Assembly (NCBI GenBank): GCA_000437495.1
Contig: FR897877.1
Location: 77,708 to 125,966, forward strand
DNA: 48,259 nt
From: Prevotella sp. CAG:485
GTDB lineage: Bacteria > Bacteroidota > Bacteroidia > Bacteroidales > Muribaculaceae
Direction: 5' to 3'
The translations under genes were made by a program, and so were the position numbers. The notes beneath the pieces were generated by a model. It saw only the letters and a list, made by a program, of their open reading frames with translations, made no database searches and was not told where the DNA came from. Position 1 is the first letter of the stretch, and every line of letters starts with the position of its first letter. Below, in pieces: positions 24,927 to 38,204 of this stretch.

Positions 24927-27900
24927 TTATTCTGTTATCTCAACTGCGAGGACATCTTCGGGTTCGGAGCTGACTTTCTCCTCCTCCTGACGAGCTTTGT
25001 AATCGTCGACGTTTGCTACTACCAGACGCTGGTATTCGCGCAGACCTGTGCCGGCGGGGATGAGGTGTCCGCAAATCACGTTCTCCTTCATGCCCTCAAG
25101 GGTATCGGTCTTACCGTTGATGGCAGCCTCGTTGAGCACCTTGGTTGTTTCCTGGAAGGAAGCGGCCGACATGAAGCTGCTTGTCTGCAGAGCGGCACGG
25201 GTGATACCTTGCAGAATCTGCTCGGAGGTGGCGGGCACTGCGTCACGCACAACCACTGTCTTGAGGTCCTTGCGTTTCAGCGTGGAGTTCTCGTCGCGCA
25301 GTTTCTTGGCCGTTACAATCTGACCCTTCTGGAGCACCTGGCTGTCGCCGGCGTCAACCACCACCTTCTTGTCGAAGATGCGGTCGTTCTCCTCGTGGAA
25401 GTCGCGTTTGTCAACCACCTGCTGCTCCAGGAAGCGGGTGTCGCCCGGGTCGAGGATAAGCACTTTGCGCATCATCTGGCGTACAATCACCTCAAAGTGT
25501 TTGTCGTTGATCTTCACGCCCTGCATACGGTAAACGTCCTGCACCTCGTTGACGATGTATTCCTGCACCGCCGTCGGGCCTTTGATGTTGAGGATGTCGG
25601 CCGGCGTAATGGCGCCGTCGCTGAGAGGCGTGCCGGCGCGGACATAATCATTCTCCTGCACCAGAATCTGCTTGCTCAGAGGCACGAGGTATTTCTTTTC
25701 GTAACCCTGACGCGATGTCACGCTGATTTCGCGGTTGCCGCGTTTAATCTTGCCGAAGCGTACCTCGCCGTCAATCTCGCTGACAACGGCGGGATTCGAC
25801 GGGTTACGGGCCTCGAACAGCTCGGTAACACGGGGAAGACCTCCGGTAATGTCGCCGGCATTACCGGTGGCACGCGGTATCTTAACAATGACCTTGCCGG
25901 GCTTGATGTGCTCGCCGTCGTTGATGAGCAGGTGAGCACCCACGGGCAGCGAGTAGCTGCGCAGGATGTTGCCTTCAGCGTCAACCACCTGAGCGGCAGG
26001 CACTTTGGCGCGGTCTTTGCTTTCTATCATTATCTTCTCGTGCATGCCGGTGGCTTCGTCGGTATCCACGCGATAGGTAACGCCTTCTTCAAGGTTCTCG
26101 AAGCGTACAACACCCTCTTCTTCGTTGACGATGACGGCGTTGAAGGGGTCCCACTCAAACAGCATATCACCCTTATGCACCGTAGCGCCGGGGCCGAAGT
26201 AGAGCTTCGAGCCGTAGGGGATGTTGGCGGTGGTGAGGATATTGCCCTTGTTGGGGTCGAGGATACGAACCTCACCCATACGTCCCACAACGATGTCGGT
26301 GCCTTCCTCGTCTTTGATGGTGCGGAGCTCTTCAAACTCAAGCACACCTTCGTAACGCGAAGTTACATCTTTCACAGCAGCGACGTTTCCTGCAACACCG
26401 CCGACGTGGAAGGTACGCAGGGTCAGCTGGGTACCCGGCTCGCCGATTGACTGTGCCGCGATGACGCCCACAGCTTCGCCCTTCTGCACCATGCGGTGAG
26501 TGGCAAGGTTGCGGCCGTAGCACTTGGCGCAAACGCCCTTCTTCGACTCGCAGGTAAGCACTGAGCGAATCTCCACCTTCTCTATGCCGGCCTTCTCTAT
26601 GCGGGCCACATCAGCCTCGCGAATCTCGTCGCCGGCAGCCACAATGAGTTCCTCGGTAACGGGGTCAAGGATGTCGTGAACCGACACGCGGCCAAGGATA
26701 CGCTCGCCCAAGGTGGCCACTACTTCCTCGTTGTTCTTTATCTCCGTACATTCCAGACCGCGCAGCGTGCCGCAGTCTTCCTCATTGATGATAACGTCGT
26801 GAGCCACGTCAACCAGACGGCGGGTAAGATAACCGGCGTCGGCGGTCTTCAGAGCCGTGTCGGCAAGACCCTTACGGGCACCGTGAGTGGAGATGAAGTA
26901 TTCCAGCACGCTCAGACCCTCCTTGAAGTTGGCAAGGATGGGGTTCTCGATAATCTGACCGCCTTCGCTGCCGCTCTTCTGCGGTTTGGCCATCAGACCA
27001 CGCATACCTGAGAGCTGACGAATCTGGTCGCGCGAACCACGGGCGCCGGAGTCAAGCATCATGAAGACTGAGTTGAAGCCCTGCTGGTCTTCCTCCATCT
27101 GCTTCATCAGCGTGGCGGTGAGCTTGGTATTGACGTGCGTCCATACATCGATAACCTGGTTGTAGCGTTCGTTACCGGTGATGAAGCCCATCTGCCAGTT
27201 ATTGTGAATCTCCTCAACCTGACGGTTACCTTCTGCCACGTATTCAGCCTTCTCCTTAGGAATGATGACATCGCCGAGGTTGAAGCTCAGACCGCCCTTG
27301 AAGGCCATCTTGTAACCGAGGTTCTTGATGTCGTCGAGAAATTGAGCCGAACGGGTTACACCGCAAGTCTTGATGACCTTGCCGATGATGTTGCGGAGGC
27401 TCTTCTTCGATATGATTTCGTTGACGTAGCCAATCTCCTTGGGCACATACTGGTTGAAGAGTACACGTCCCACAGAGGTGTTCTCTTTGCGCACAGTGAC
27501 GCGGTTGCCGTTCTCGTCCAAGTCCTCCACAACGATGGTTACAGGGGCGTGAAGCGTTACCTGACCCTGGTTGTAGGCTATTTCAGCCTCTTCGGGGCCG
27601 TAGAATATGGAGCCTTCGCCCTTGTCGCCGTGGCGCAGCTTGGTGATGTAATACAGACCAAGTACCATATCCTGCGACGGCACGGTGATAGGAGCGCCGT
27701 TGGCAGGGTTGAGGATATTGTGTGCGCCGAGCATCAACAGCTGAGCCTCGAGGATGGCCTCATTGCCCAAAGGAAGGTGCACAGCCATCTGGTCGCCGTC
27801 GAAGTCAGCGTTGAATGCCGTACAAGCCAGCGGATGCAGCTGTATGGCCTTGCCTTCAATCATCTTGGGCTGGAAGGCCTGGATGCCGAGGCGGTGAAGT

Positions 27901-29237
27901 GTCGGGGCACGGTTGAGCAATACCGGGTGGCCCTTCATTACGTATTCAAGAATATCCCAAACCACCGGTTCTTTGCGGTCTACAATCTTCTTGGCGCTCT
28001 TCACGGTCTTCACAATGCCGCGCTCAATGAGTTTGCGGATGATGAAGGGCTTGTAAAGCTCGGCTGCCATCAGTTTGGGTATGCCGCACTCGTGCATCTT
28101 CAGCTCCGGACCTACCACGATTACCGAACGTGCCGAATAGTCAACACGTTTACCGAGCAGGTTCTGACGGAAGCGGCCCTGTTTGCCTTTCAGGCTGTCT
28201 GACAGCGACTTGAGCGGACGGTTGACGTCGCTCTTCACAGCCGAAGCCTTGCGCGAGTTGTCGAGCAGGCTGTCAACGGCCTCCTGCAACAAACGCTTCT
28301 CGTTGCGCAGAATCACCTCCGGAGCCTGTATCTCGATAAGGCGTTTGAGGCGGTTGTTGCGGATGATTACGCGGCGATAGAGGTCGTTGAGATCGCTGGT
28401 GGCGAAGCGGCCGCCATCCAGGGGCACCAACGGGCGCAGCTCCGGCGGAATTACCGGCACGGCGCGCAGAATCATCCATTCGGGCTTGTTGATGTTGCGC
28501 GATGCACGGAAGCTCTCAACCACCTGAAGGCGCTTCAGAGCCTCTGTCTTGCGCTGCTGGCTGCCGTCGGTGTTGGCGCGGTCGCGCAGCTCATACGACA
28601 GGGTATCGAGGTCGATGTCGCGAAGCAAATCAAGAATAGCCTCCGCGCCCATCTTGGCCACGAACTTGTTGGGGTCATCGTCGGGCAGATTCTCGTTCTC
28701 CTCGCCCAGACGGTCCATTATGTCGAGATACTCCTCCTCGGTCAGCAAATCGAGCTTCTCGGGAGCAATAATACCTTTTTCGTCTATTTCGGCCGCCTTA
28801 CCCGGGTTGATTACCACATAGCGCTCATAATAGATCACTGCGTCGAGCTTTTTCGAGGGGAGCCCCAGCAGATAGCCTATTTTGTTGGGCAGCGAGCGGA
28901 AATACCAGATATGAGCCACGGGCACAACGAGTTCGATGTGTCCCATACGCTCACGGCGAACCTTCTTCTCCGTAACCTCAACGCCGCAGTTGTTGCAAGT
29001 AATGCCCTTATAACGTATGCGTTTGTACTTGCCGCAATGACATTCATAGTCCTTCACCGGGCCAAAAATCTTCTCGCAGAAGAGGCCGTCGGTTTCCGGC
29101 TTGTATGTGCGGTAGTTTATGGTTTCGGGTTTGAGAACCTCACCGCTCGACCTGGCCTTGATCTCCTCGGGCGATGCCAGCGAGATTGTGATCTTGGAAA
29201 AGTTGGTCTTTATCTTGTTGTCTTTCTTGAAAGCCAT
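24927..29237 (-). CDS. rpoC: RNA polymerase beta' subunit
   Basis: A 1436-residue protein, normal for Bacteroidetes. The N-terminal zinc site is in CHCGKYKRIRYKG and CNNCGVEVT (about residues 65-90), the catalytic magnesium site is NADFDGDQMAVHLPL, and the second zinc cluster has CESKKGVCAKCYGRNLATH. It forms the active centre of RNA polymerase with RpoB. It begins 92 bases after rpoB, in a gap that can fold into a GC-rich stem, and ends at a strong terminator. No indels are visible over the whole gene, which is useful as a quality check against the nearby broken genes. Confidence 0.99.
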   Translation of the reverse strand: MAFKKDNKIKTNFSKITISLASPEEIKARSSGEVLKPETINYRTYKPETDGLFCEKIFGPVKDYECHCGKYKRIRYKGITCNNCGVEVTEKKVRRERMGHIELVVPVAHIWYFRSLPNKIGYLLGLPSKKLDAVIYYERYVVINPGKAAEIDEKGIIAPEKLDLLTEEEYLDIMDRLGEENENLPDDDPNKFVAKMGAEAILDLLRDIDLDTLSYELRDRANTDGSQQRKTEALKRLQVVESFRASRNINKPEWMILRAVPVIPPELRPLVPLDGGRFATSDLNDLYRRVIIRNNRLKRLIEIQAPEVILRNEKRLLQEAVDSLLDNSRKASAVKSDVNRPLKSLSDSLKGKQGRFRQNLLGKRVDYSARSVIVVGPELKMHECGIPKLMAAELYKPFIIRKLIERGIVKTVKSAKKIVDRKEPVVWDILEYVMKGHPVLLNRAPTLHRLGIQAFQPKMIEGKAIQLHPLACTAFNADFDGDQMAVHLPLGNEAILEAQLLMLGAHNILNPANGAPITVPSQDMVLGLYYITKLRHGDKGEGSIFYGPEEAEIAYNQGQVTLHAPVTIVVEDLDENGNRVTVRKENTSVGRVLFNQYVPKEIGYVNEIISKKSLRNIIGKVIKTCGVTRSAQFLDDIKNLGYKMAFKGGLSFNLGDVIIPKEKAEYVAEGNRQVEEIHNNWQMGFITGNERYNQVIDVWTHVNTKLTATLMKQMEEDQQGFNSVFMMLDSGARGSRDQIRQLSGMRGLMAKPQKSGSEGGQIIENPILANFKEGLSVLEYFISTHGARKGLADTALKTADAGYLTRRLVDVAHDVIINEEDCGTLRGLECTEIKNNEEVVATLGERILGRVSVHDILDPVTEELIVAAGDEIREADVARIEKAGIEKVEIRSVLTCESKKGVCAKCYGRNLATHRMVQKGEAVGVIAAQSIGEPGTQLTLRTFHVGGVAGNVAAVKDVTSRYEGVLEFEELRTIKDEEGTDIVVGRMGEVRILDPNKGNILTTANIPYGSKLYFGPGATVHKGDMLFEWDPFNAVIVNEEEGVVRFENLEEGVTYRVDTDEATGMHEKIMIESKDRAKVPAAQVVDAEGNILRSYSLPVGAHLLINDGEHIKPGKVIVKIPRATGNAGDITGGLPRVTELFEARNPSNPAVVSEIDGEVRFGKIKRGNREISVTSRQGYEKKYLVPLSKQILVQENDYVRAGTPLSDGAITPADILNIKGPTAVQEYIVNEVQDVYRMQGVKINDKHFEVIVRQMMRKVLILDPGDTRFLEQQVVDKRDFHEENDRIFDKKVVVDAGDSQVLQKGQIVTAKKLRDENSTLKRKDLKTVVVRDAVPATSEQILQGITRAALQTSSFMSAASFQETTKVLNEAAINGKTDTLEGMKENVICGHLIPAGTGLREYQRLVVANVDDYKARQEEEKVSSEPEDVLAVEITE

Positions 29238-29329
29238 TTAAGTTCCTTCCTTAAAAAATTAGGTATATGATGACCTCGTCCGGGACACCGCAACAAACAC
29301 TGTGCTGCGGGTCCGGGAGCGGATTAGTA

Positions 29330-33145
<3,816 letters not shown>

Positions 33146-33883
33146 TGATACGTTTTGTTGTCTGGTAAAAATGGTGGGAACTCTCGGCTCCCGTCTGGCC
33201 GGTCTGTGCTCCTTTACTTCAAAAAATTTTCCGTTGAAACCTTTTGTGTGTTTTCTGTTCCTGTCTGCCGATTCATTGTACAGCTGTCGCCAATTTCTTC
33301 TCTGAATGTCTATACTTGAGTTTTCTTTCAGTACGACATCATTAAAGACTTTCTGAACCCTTTAAATCATTTTCAGGTTAGCACCCGGGGTATGACAGAG
33401 TCAATTTCAACACCTTCTCAACGACAATCCTGTTTTCTTAAATCAGCTATTTGTTAGTTTCACTTCGGATGGCTTGAGCAAAGCCGGTCAGTATAGAATT
33501 ACAAATTTCGTGCCCGGCACTGCGCCGGAATCAAAAATTTGTTTAAGAATGCGGTGCCATTTGGTTAAACAACCTAAATTTCACACGCAAAGCACGGTCA
33601 CTTGGGTTACATCGGACCACCCGTGGCCTTGCTTCCAGCGTCAATCAAGCCTTTATATCCTTCTTCCGGTCAGATTTCAGATGTTCTTTGTGCTTCTGAA
33701 CACCTTTTCTGCCTGCCTTACTCTCCTACTGACAGCTCTTGTCAGTCTGCGAAGGTGAATGACTTTACCTCTTCGGGTAAAAAAGACTCAATATCGCCTA
33801 TCCGCCGCAAAAAGATATAAAAAGGTTAAGAACGGGACGCTCAAGCGCCGTTCTTAACCCGTTTTTACCTCTGCGAGGATGTA
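33146..33883 (-). other. 738-bp rplL-rpoB intergenic region
   Basis: The region is long for this operon. Next to rplL is a terminator-like hairpin (33815-33859). At 33728-33746 a perfect hairpin ACTGACA/TGTCAGT with a five-base loop lies further on. No exact TAnnTTTG box was found on the minus strand, and the short open frames (for example 33474-33758 plus) do not look like proteins. It probably holds an rpoB leader and promoter that I cannot fix. Confidence 0.6.
33815..33859 (-). terminator. Terminator/attenuator between rplL and rpoB
   Basis: On the minus strand GGTTAAGAACGG (33859-33848) pairs perfectly with CCGTTCTTAACC (33835-33824) and runs into TTTTTATATC. It lies 24 bases after rplL. 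In E. coli a partial terminator at this same place lowers rpoBC relative to the ribosomal genes. Confidence 0.85.
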
Positions 33884-34258
33884 TTATTTGAGCTCAACTT
33901 CTGCGCCGGCTTCTTCGAGTTGTTTCTTCAGACCCTCTGCCTCAGCTTTGGGAAGGCCTTCCTTAACTGCGCTGGGTACGCCGTCAACCAGAGCTTTAGC
34001 CTCTTTCAGGCCAAGACCGGTCAGCTCCTTAACGAGCTTAACCACTGCCAGCTTAGCTGCGCCGGGGGCTTTCAGGATAACGTCGAAGTTGGTCTTCTCT
34101 TCCTCAGCGGCTGCGCCTGCTGCGGGACCTGCTGCTACTGCTACTGCGGCAGCTGCCGGCTCGATGCCATATTCTTCTTTCAGAATGTTGGCCAGCTCAT
34201 TGACTTCTTTTACGGTCAGGTTTACCAGTTGTTCTGCAAATGCTTTCAGATCTGCCAT
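33884..34258 (-). CDS. rplL: Ribosomal protein bL12 (L7/L12)
   Basis: A 124-residue protein: N-terminal dimerisation helices (LKAFAEQLVNLTVKEVNELANIL), an Ala/Gly-rich flexible hinge at about 33-52, and the C-terminal domain (EKTNFDVILKAPGAAKLAVV, KELTGLGLKEAKALVDGVP). It forms the ribosomal stalk with L10 and recruits elongation factors. It lies 39 bases after rplJ and is followed by a terminator-like hairpin. Confidence 0.98.
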   Translation of the reverse strand: MADLKAFAEQLVNLTVKEVNELANILKEEYGIEPAAAAVAVAAGPAAGAAAEEEKTNFDVILKAPGAAKLAVVKLVKELTGLGLKEAKALVDGVPSAVKEGLPKAEAEGLKKQLEEAGAEVELK

Positions 34259-34297
34259 CTCTTTATAGGGATTTTATTGTTTTTAAACTTGGGTTGG

Positions 34298-34825
34298 TTA
34301 AGCTTCTTCTTTTTTTGATAAGGTTTCCAGAATGCCGTGAAGCTTGTTGCCGCCACTCTGAAGTGCGCTGATAACGTTCTTGGCCGGTGATTGCAGCAGT
34401 GCCACGATATCGGCGATAAGTTCGTTCTTGCTCTTGATGTGTGCCAGAGTCTCGAGCTGATCCTCGCCGGCATATACGGTCTCTTCTACGTATGCGCCTT
34501 TAAGTGCGGGAAGCGTCTCTTTCTTCTGACGGAAATCCTTGATAAGACGTGCCGGTGCATTGCCCGTGTTGCTCAGAAGCAACGTCGTCTCGCCTTTCAA
34601 CAGTTCATACAGCTCGCTGTAATCCGTGTCGCACTGTTCCATAGCCTTGCGAAGAAGTGTGTTCTTCACACAAAGCATCTTGATGTCGGCCTTGAAGCAG
34701 GCACGACGCAATTCTGATGTGCGCGCTGCATCCAATCCCTGAGTCGACGTCAGGTAGAAGCATGCATACTGGCCAAGGGTATCCTTGATGTTATCTATTA
34801 TAAGGGCTTTATCTTCTTTTCTCAT
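34298..34825 (-). CDS. rplJ: Ribosomal protein uL10
   Basis: A 175-residue protein with the L10 N-terminal RNA-binding domain (MRKEDKALIIDNIKDTL, MLCVKNTLLRKAMEQ) and a C-terminal helix that carries L12. It anchors the stalk to 23S rRNA. Only 22 bases separate it from rplA, so there is no room for the long L10 leader known from E. coli and many Firmicutes. Confidence 0.97.
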   Translation of the reverse strand: MRKEDKALIIDNIKDTLGQYACFYLTSTQGLDAARTSELRRACFKADIKMLCVKNTLLRKAMEQCDTDYSELYELLKGETTLLLSNTGNAPARLIKDFRQKKETLPALKGAYVEETVYAGEDQLETLAHIKSKNELIADIVALLQSPAKNVISALQSGGNKLHGILETLSKKEEA

Positions 34826-34847
34826 TGCTGTGCTTTCGTTTTAATGA

Positions 34848-35546
34848 TTAGTTGTCGGCAACAGATTTCGGATCCACCTTTACGCAGGGGCTCATAGTGG
34901 AAGAAAGATAAATGCTCTTGATGTATGTACCTTTGGCGGTGGCAGGTTTCAGCTTTATCAGCGTGTTGATGAATTCACGAGCATTCTCGCGCATCTGCTG
35001 TTCGTTGAAACTTACTTTGCCAATAGATGCATGTACAATACCGGTTTTGTCAACCTTGAAGTCTATCTTACCCTGCTTAACCTCTTTCACAGCCTTTGCA
35101 ACGTCCTGCGTTACTGTACCGCTCTTGGGGTTAGGCATCAGACCGCGGGGACCAAGAATACGGCCTAAACGACCAATCTTGCCCATTATCGCAGGCTGAG
35201 TTATAATGACGTCAACGTCTGTCCAGCCACCCTGTATCTTGTTGATATATTCGTCAAGACCTACATAATCAGCGCCTGCTTCTTTTGCGGCGGCTTCCAT
35301 GTCAGGGTTGCAGAGCACGAGAACACGAACCTGTTTGCCCGTGCCGTGAGGCAACGATACAACGCCACGTACCATCTGGTTGGCCTTGCGGGGGTCTACG
35401 CCGAGACGCACGTCGATATCAAGCGACGAGTCGAACTTGGTGAAAGTTATCTCCTTCACCTTTTCAGCTGCCTCGGCAAGTGTGTAAACCTTGCCCGGCT
35501 CAAGTTTGCTGAGCGCCAGCTTCTGATTCTTTGTCAGTTTTGCCAT
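34848..35546 (-). CDS. rplA: Ribosomal protein uL1
   Basis: A 232-residue protein with the typical L1 segments FDSSLDIDVRLGVDPRKANQ, GADYVGLDEYINKIQGGW, LGRILGPRGLMPNPKSGTV and GKIDFKVDKTGIVHASIGKV. L1 binds the L1 stalk of 23S rRNA and, in many bacteria, represses its own rplK-rplA mRNA. It starts 12 bases after rplK. Confidence 0.98.
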   Translation of the reverse strand: MAKLTKNQKLALSKLEPGKVYTLAEAAEKVKEITFTKFDSSLDIDVRLGVDPRKANQMVRGVVSLPHGTGKQVRVLVLCNPDMEAAAKEAGADYVGLDEYINKIQGGWTDVDVIITQPAIMGKIGRLGRILGPRGLMPNPKSGTVTQDVAKAVKEVKQGKIDFKVDKTGIVHASIGKVSFNEQQMRENAREFINTLIKLKPATAKGTYIKSIYLSSTMSPCVKVDPKSVADN

Positions 35547-35558
35547 GTGCTTGATTTA

Positions 35559-36002
35559 TTAGTTCATCTCGGGGAAGGCCCCTTTTACTGTTATACCCAT
35601 GCTGCGTGCCGTACCCGCTACCATGTGCATGGCAGATGCTACGGTGAAGCAGTTTAAATCAGGCATCTTGTCTTCTGCAATGGCCTTTACCTGATCCCAG
35701 GTTATCTCAGCCACCTTCGTACGGTTGGGCTGTGCAGAACCGCTCTTTATCTTGGCGGCTTCCTTCAGCTGTACGGCTACCGGAGGTGTCTTTACTACAA
35801 AGTCAAAGCTCTTGTCGGTGTAATACGTGATTACTACCGGCAAAATTTTGCCTGCTTTGTCCTGAGTTCGGGCATTGAATTGCTTGCAAAACTCCATTAT
35901 GTTAATGCCCTTGGAGCCGAGGGCGGGACCTACCGGCGGCGACGGGTTGGCAGCGCCTCCCTTTATTTGCAGCTTGATCTGTCCAGCAATTTCTTTTGCC
36001 AT
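35559..36002 (-). CDS. rplK: Ribosomal protein uL11
   Basis: A 147-residue protein with the L11 pattern IKLQIKGGAANPSPPVGPALGSKG cut at its loop, GINIMEFCKQFNARTQ, and the C-terminal RNA-binding part AGTARSMGITVKG. It sits in the GTPase-associated centre of the large subunit. The gene lies 64 bases after nusG and 12 before rplA. Confidence 0.98.
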   Translation of the reverse strand: MAKEIAGQIKLQIKGGAANPSPPVGPALGSKGINIMEFCKQFNARTQDKAGKILPVVITYYTDKSFDFVVKTPPVAVQLKEAAKIKSGSAQPNRTKVAEITWDQVKAIAEDKMPDLNCFTVASAMHMVAGTARSMGITVKGAFPEMN

Positions 36003-36066
36003 GATTGTTGTTTGTTAAACGTAGTTTTAAGTGGCTTGCTCTTTAACGGGTCGCGTAACCAACTCA

Positions 36067-36621
36067 TCAAGCCAAGCGTTCCACTTGGGATGTTTCCAAC
36101 TCTACATCGGTGGAACGGCCAAATATCTTGACCTCCACCTTGATCTTCTGGCGGTCTGCATTGATTTCCGTTACTTCGCCGGTCATACCTGAGAAGGGTC
36201 CGTATGTTACCTTCACCGATTCACCAACACGGAATTCCTCTGCCGTCTCATCTACAGGCCTGTTGCCTTCGTCTATCTGTCCAAGCATGTGCTGAACATC
36301 TGACTCATGCAACGGTTGGGGAGCACTCCCCTTGTCGCGGCCACGCAGAAAGTCTATCACGTTTGTTGTGTTACGAAGTTCGTAGATGACCTCGCCCGTA
36401 AGCTCAGCCTCTACAAATACATAACCCGAATAGACAAGACGGTCTTTTAACACCTTCTTGCCATTGCGCGTTGCATAGACCTTCTCAGTGGGTATAAGCA
36501 CCTGGGATACATGGTCACCCAGAGTAGAATTCTTGATGGCAGCATCAAGAATCTCTTTGACCTTGGCCTCCTTGCCTGAAATGGCACGCAGCACGTACCA
36601 TCTTTTCTTCTTTTCAGCCAT
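36067..36621 (-). CDS. nusG: Transcription antitermination factor NusG
   Basis: A 184-residue protein with the NGN domain (KKRWYVLRAISGKEAKVKEIL at the start, YSGYVFVEAELTGEVIYELR) and a C-terminal KOW domain (RVGESVKVTYGPFSGMTGEV). It binds RNA polymerase and links it to Rho or the ribosome. It begins 10 bases after secE, the conserved secE-nusG order. Length is in the family range. Confidence 0.97.
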   Translation of the reverse strand: MAEKKKRWYVLRAISGKEAKVKEILDAAIKNSTLGDHVSQVLIPTEKVYATRNGKKVLKDRLVYSGYVFVEAELTGEVIYELRNTTNVIDFLRGRDKGSAPQPLHESDVQHMLGQIDEGNRPVDETAEEFRVGESVKVTYGPFSGMTGEVTEINADRQKIKVEVKIFGRSTDVELETSQVERLA

Positions 36622-36631
36622 GGTCTTTTAC

Positions 36632-36820
36632 TTATGCGACACTGTAGACAAGCTCCATCAGAAGCTCAAAAATCTTATCCACAGCCCATATAAAAACAGC
36701 CAGCACGATGGAAGCAATCAGCACCAGCACAGAGCTATTGATAAGCTGTTTTTGAGTTGGCCAAGAAACCTTATACACAAGCTCGTTATAAGATTCCTTT
36801 ATGTCCTGTATCAGTTTCAT
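36632..36820 (-). CDS. secE: Preprotein translocase subunit SecE
   Basis: A 62-residue membrane protein with the amphipathic segment ESYNELVYKVSWPTQKQL (conserved VxWP) and one membrane helix (SSVLVLIASIVLAVFIWAVD). It is the single-helix SecE form, part of the SecYEG channel. It lies between tRNA-Trp and nusG. Confidence 0.95.
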   Translation of the reverse strand: MKLIQDIKESYNELVYKVSWPTQKQLINSSVLVLIASIVLAVFIWAVDKIFELLMELVYSVA

Positions 36821-36833
36821 TTCTTATTATAAT

Positions 36834-36909
36834 TGGCACGGGAAGAGAGGCTCGAACTCCCGACACCTGGTTTTGGAGACCAGTGCTCTACCGACTGAGC
36901 TATTCCCGT
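36834..36909 (-). tRNA. tRNA-Trp (anticodon CCA)
   Basis: Full cloverleaf on the minus strand: acceptor ACGGGAA/TTCCCGT, anticodon stem CTGGT/ACCAG with loop containing CCA, T-arm TCGGG/CCTCT-type around TTCGAGC. The 3' CCA is encoded (36836-36834). It lies between tuf and secE, a conserved place in Bacteroidetes. Confidence 0.96.
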
Positions 36910-36913
36910 AAGT

Positions 36914-36949
36914 AAGGGCTTTCCAACTTCATTTGGCCGGAAAGCCCTT
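36914..36949 (-). terminator. Hairpin between tuf and tRNA-Trp
   Basis: AAGGGCTTTCC and GGAAAGCCCTT pair perfectly over 11 bases, five bases before the tRNA-Trp 5' end. In the minus (coding) direction no T-run follows, so it may be a processing or partial-termination signal within the operon. Confidence 0.55.
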
Positions 36950-36983
36950 TATTTGTTTCCAAGGCTTAGTGCCTTACTGATTC

Positions 36984-38171
36984 TTAGTCGTCGATTACGC
37001 TTGTGATCTGGCCTGAACCTACGGTGCGGCCGCCTTCACGGATAGCGAAACGCAGACCTGCGTCGCATGCTACCGGAGTGATGAGCTTAACGTCGATTTC
37101 AACGTTGTCACCGGGCATTACCATCTCTACACCTTCCGGAAGTTTGATCTCGCCGGTTACGTCAAGCGTACGGATGTAGAACTGAGGACGATAGTTGTTG
37201 TGGAACGGGGTGTGACGGCCACCTTCTTCTTTCTTCAGGATATAAACCTGAGCTTTGAAGTGATCGTGAGGCTTAACCTGTCCGGGATGGCAGATTACCA
37301 TACCACGCTTAACCTCGTTCTTGTCGATACCGCGGAGGAGCAGACCAACGTTATCGCCGGCTTCACCCTCGTCGAGGATCTTGCGGAACATCTCAACACC
37401 GGTAACAACCGATTTGCGGTCAGCACCCAGGCCGAGAATCTGAACCTCATCACCTACCTTAACGCGGCCGGCTTCGATACGACCTGTAGCAACGGTGCCA
37501 CGGCCGGTGATTGAGAAGACGTCCTCAACAGGCATCAGGAAGGGTTTGTCAACGTCGCGCGGAGGCAGCGGGATCCAAGTATCAACTGCTTGCATCAGCT
37601 CCATCACTTTCTCTACCCATTCAGGTTCTCCGTTAAGAGCACCGAGAGCAGAACCACGGATAACCGGGGTGTTGTCGCCGTCGTAGTCGTACTGGCTGAG
37701 CAGGTCGCGCATATCCATTTCAACGAGTTCGAGCATCTCCTCGTCGTCAACCATGTCACACTTGTTCATAAACACTACCAATGCGGGCACGTTCACCTGA
37801 CGGGCCAGAAGGATGTGTTCGCGAGTCTGGGGCATCGGGCCGTCGGTAGCGGCAACCACGATGATAGCGCCGTCCATCTGAGCAGCACCGGTAACCATGT
37901 TCTTAACGTAGTCAGCGTGTCCCGGACAGTCCACGTGTGCATAGTGGCGATTCTCGGTCTGATATTCTACGTGAGCAGTATTGATGGTGATACCACGTTC
38001 CTTCTCCTCAGGAGCGTTGTCGATGGAGTCGAAAGAGCGAAGCTCAGACAGACCCTTTTCTGCCAATACCTTTGTAATAGCAGCGGTGAGGGTAGTCTTA
38101 CCATGGTCAACGTGGCCAATCGTGCCTATGTTGACATGCGGCTTGCTTCTTTCAAATTTTTCTTTTGCCAT
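36984..38171 (-). CDS. tuf: Elongation factor Tu
   Basis: A 395-residue GTPase with GHVDHGKTTLTAAIT (P-loop), DCPGHADYVKNM (G3), NKCDMVDDEE (G4) and the three-domain layout of EF-Tu. It carries aminoacyl-tRNA to the ribosome. It follows the tRNA-Tyr-Gly-Thr cluster and precedes tRNA-Trp, the classic Bacteroidetes order, so it is likely cotranscribed with these tRNAs from the promoter at 38600-38631. Confidence 0.99.
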   Translation of the reverse strand: MAKEKFERSKPHVNIGTIGHVDHGKTTLTAAITKVLAEKGLSELRSFDSIDNAPEEKERGITINTAHVEYQTENRHYAHVDCPGHADYVKNMVTGAAQMDGAIIVVAATDGPMPQTREHILLARQVNVPALVVFMNKCDMVDDEEMLELVEMDMRDLLSQYDYDGDNTPVIRGSALGALNGEPEWVEKVMELMQAVDTWIPLPPRDVDKPFLMPVEDVFSITGRGTVATGRIEAGRVKVGDEVQILGLGADRKSVVTGVEMFRKILDEGEAGDNVGLLLRGIDKNEVKRGMVICHPGQVKPHDHFKAQVYILKKEEGGRHTPFHNNYRPQFYIRTLDVTGEIKLPEGVEMVMPGDNVEIDVKLITPVACDAGLRFAIREGGRTVGSGQITSVIDD

Positions 38172-38204
38172 AGTATGTTGGTGTAATTTTTGTTTTTATG
38201 TTCT

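Noticed and set aside
24900..26450. Long open frame on the plus strand opposite rpoC
   Set aside because: It mirrors the rpoC codon pattern, has no recognisable domain, and rpoC itself is certain. The same holds for the long plus-strand frame opposite rpoB at 29981-31663.
33474..33758. Possible 94-residue protein in the rplL-rpoB gap
   Set aside because: No family likeness, no promoter or ribosome site, and opposite to the operon direction.
34826..34847. L10 leader structure before rplJ
   Set aside because: Only 22 bases lie between rplA and rplJ, too few for the known leader.
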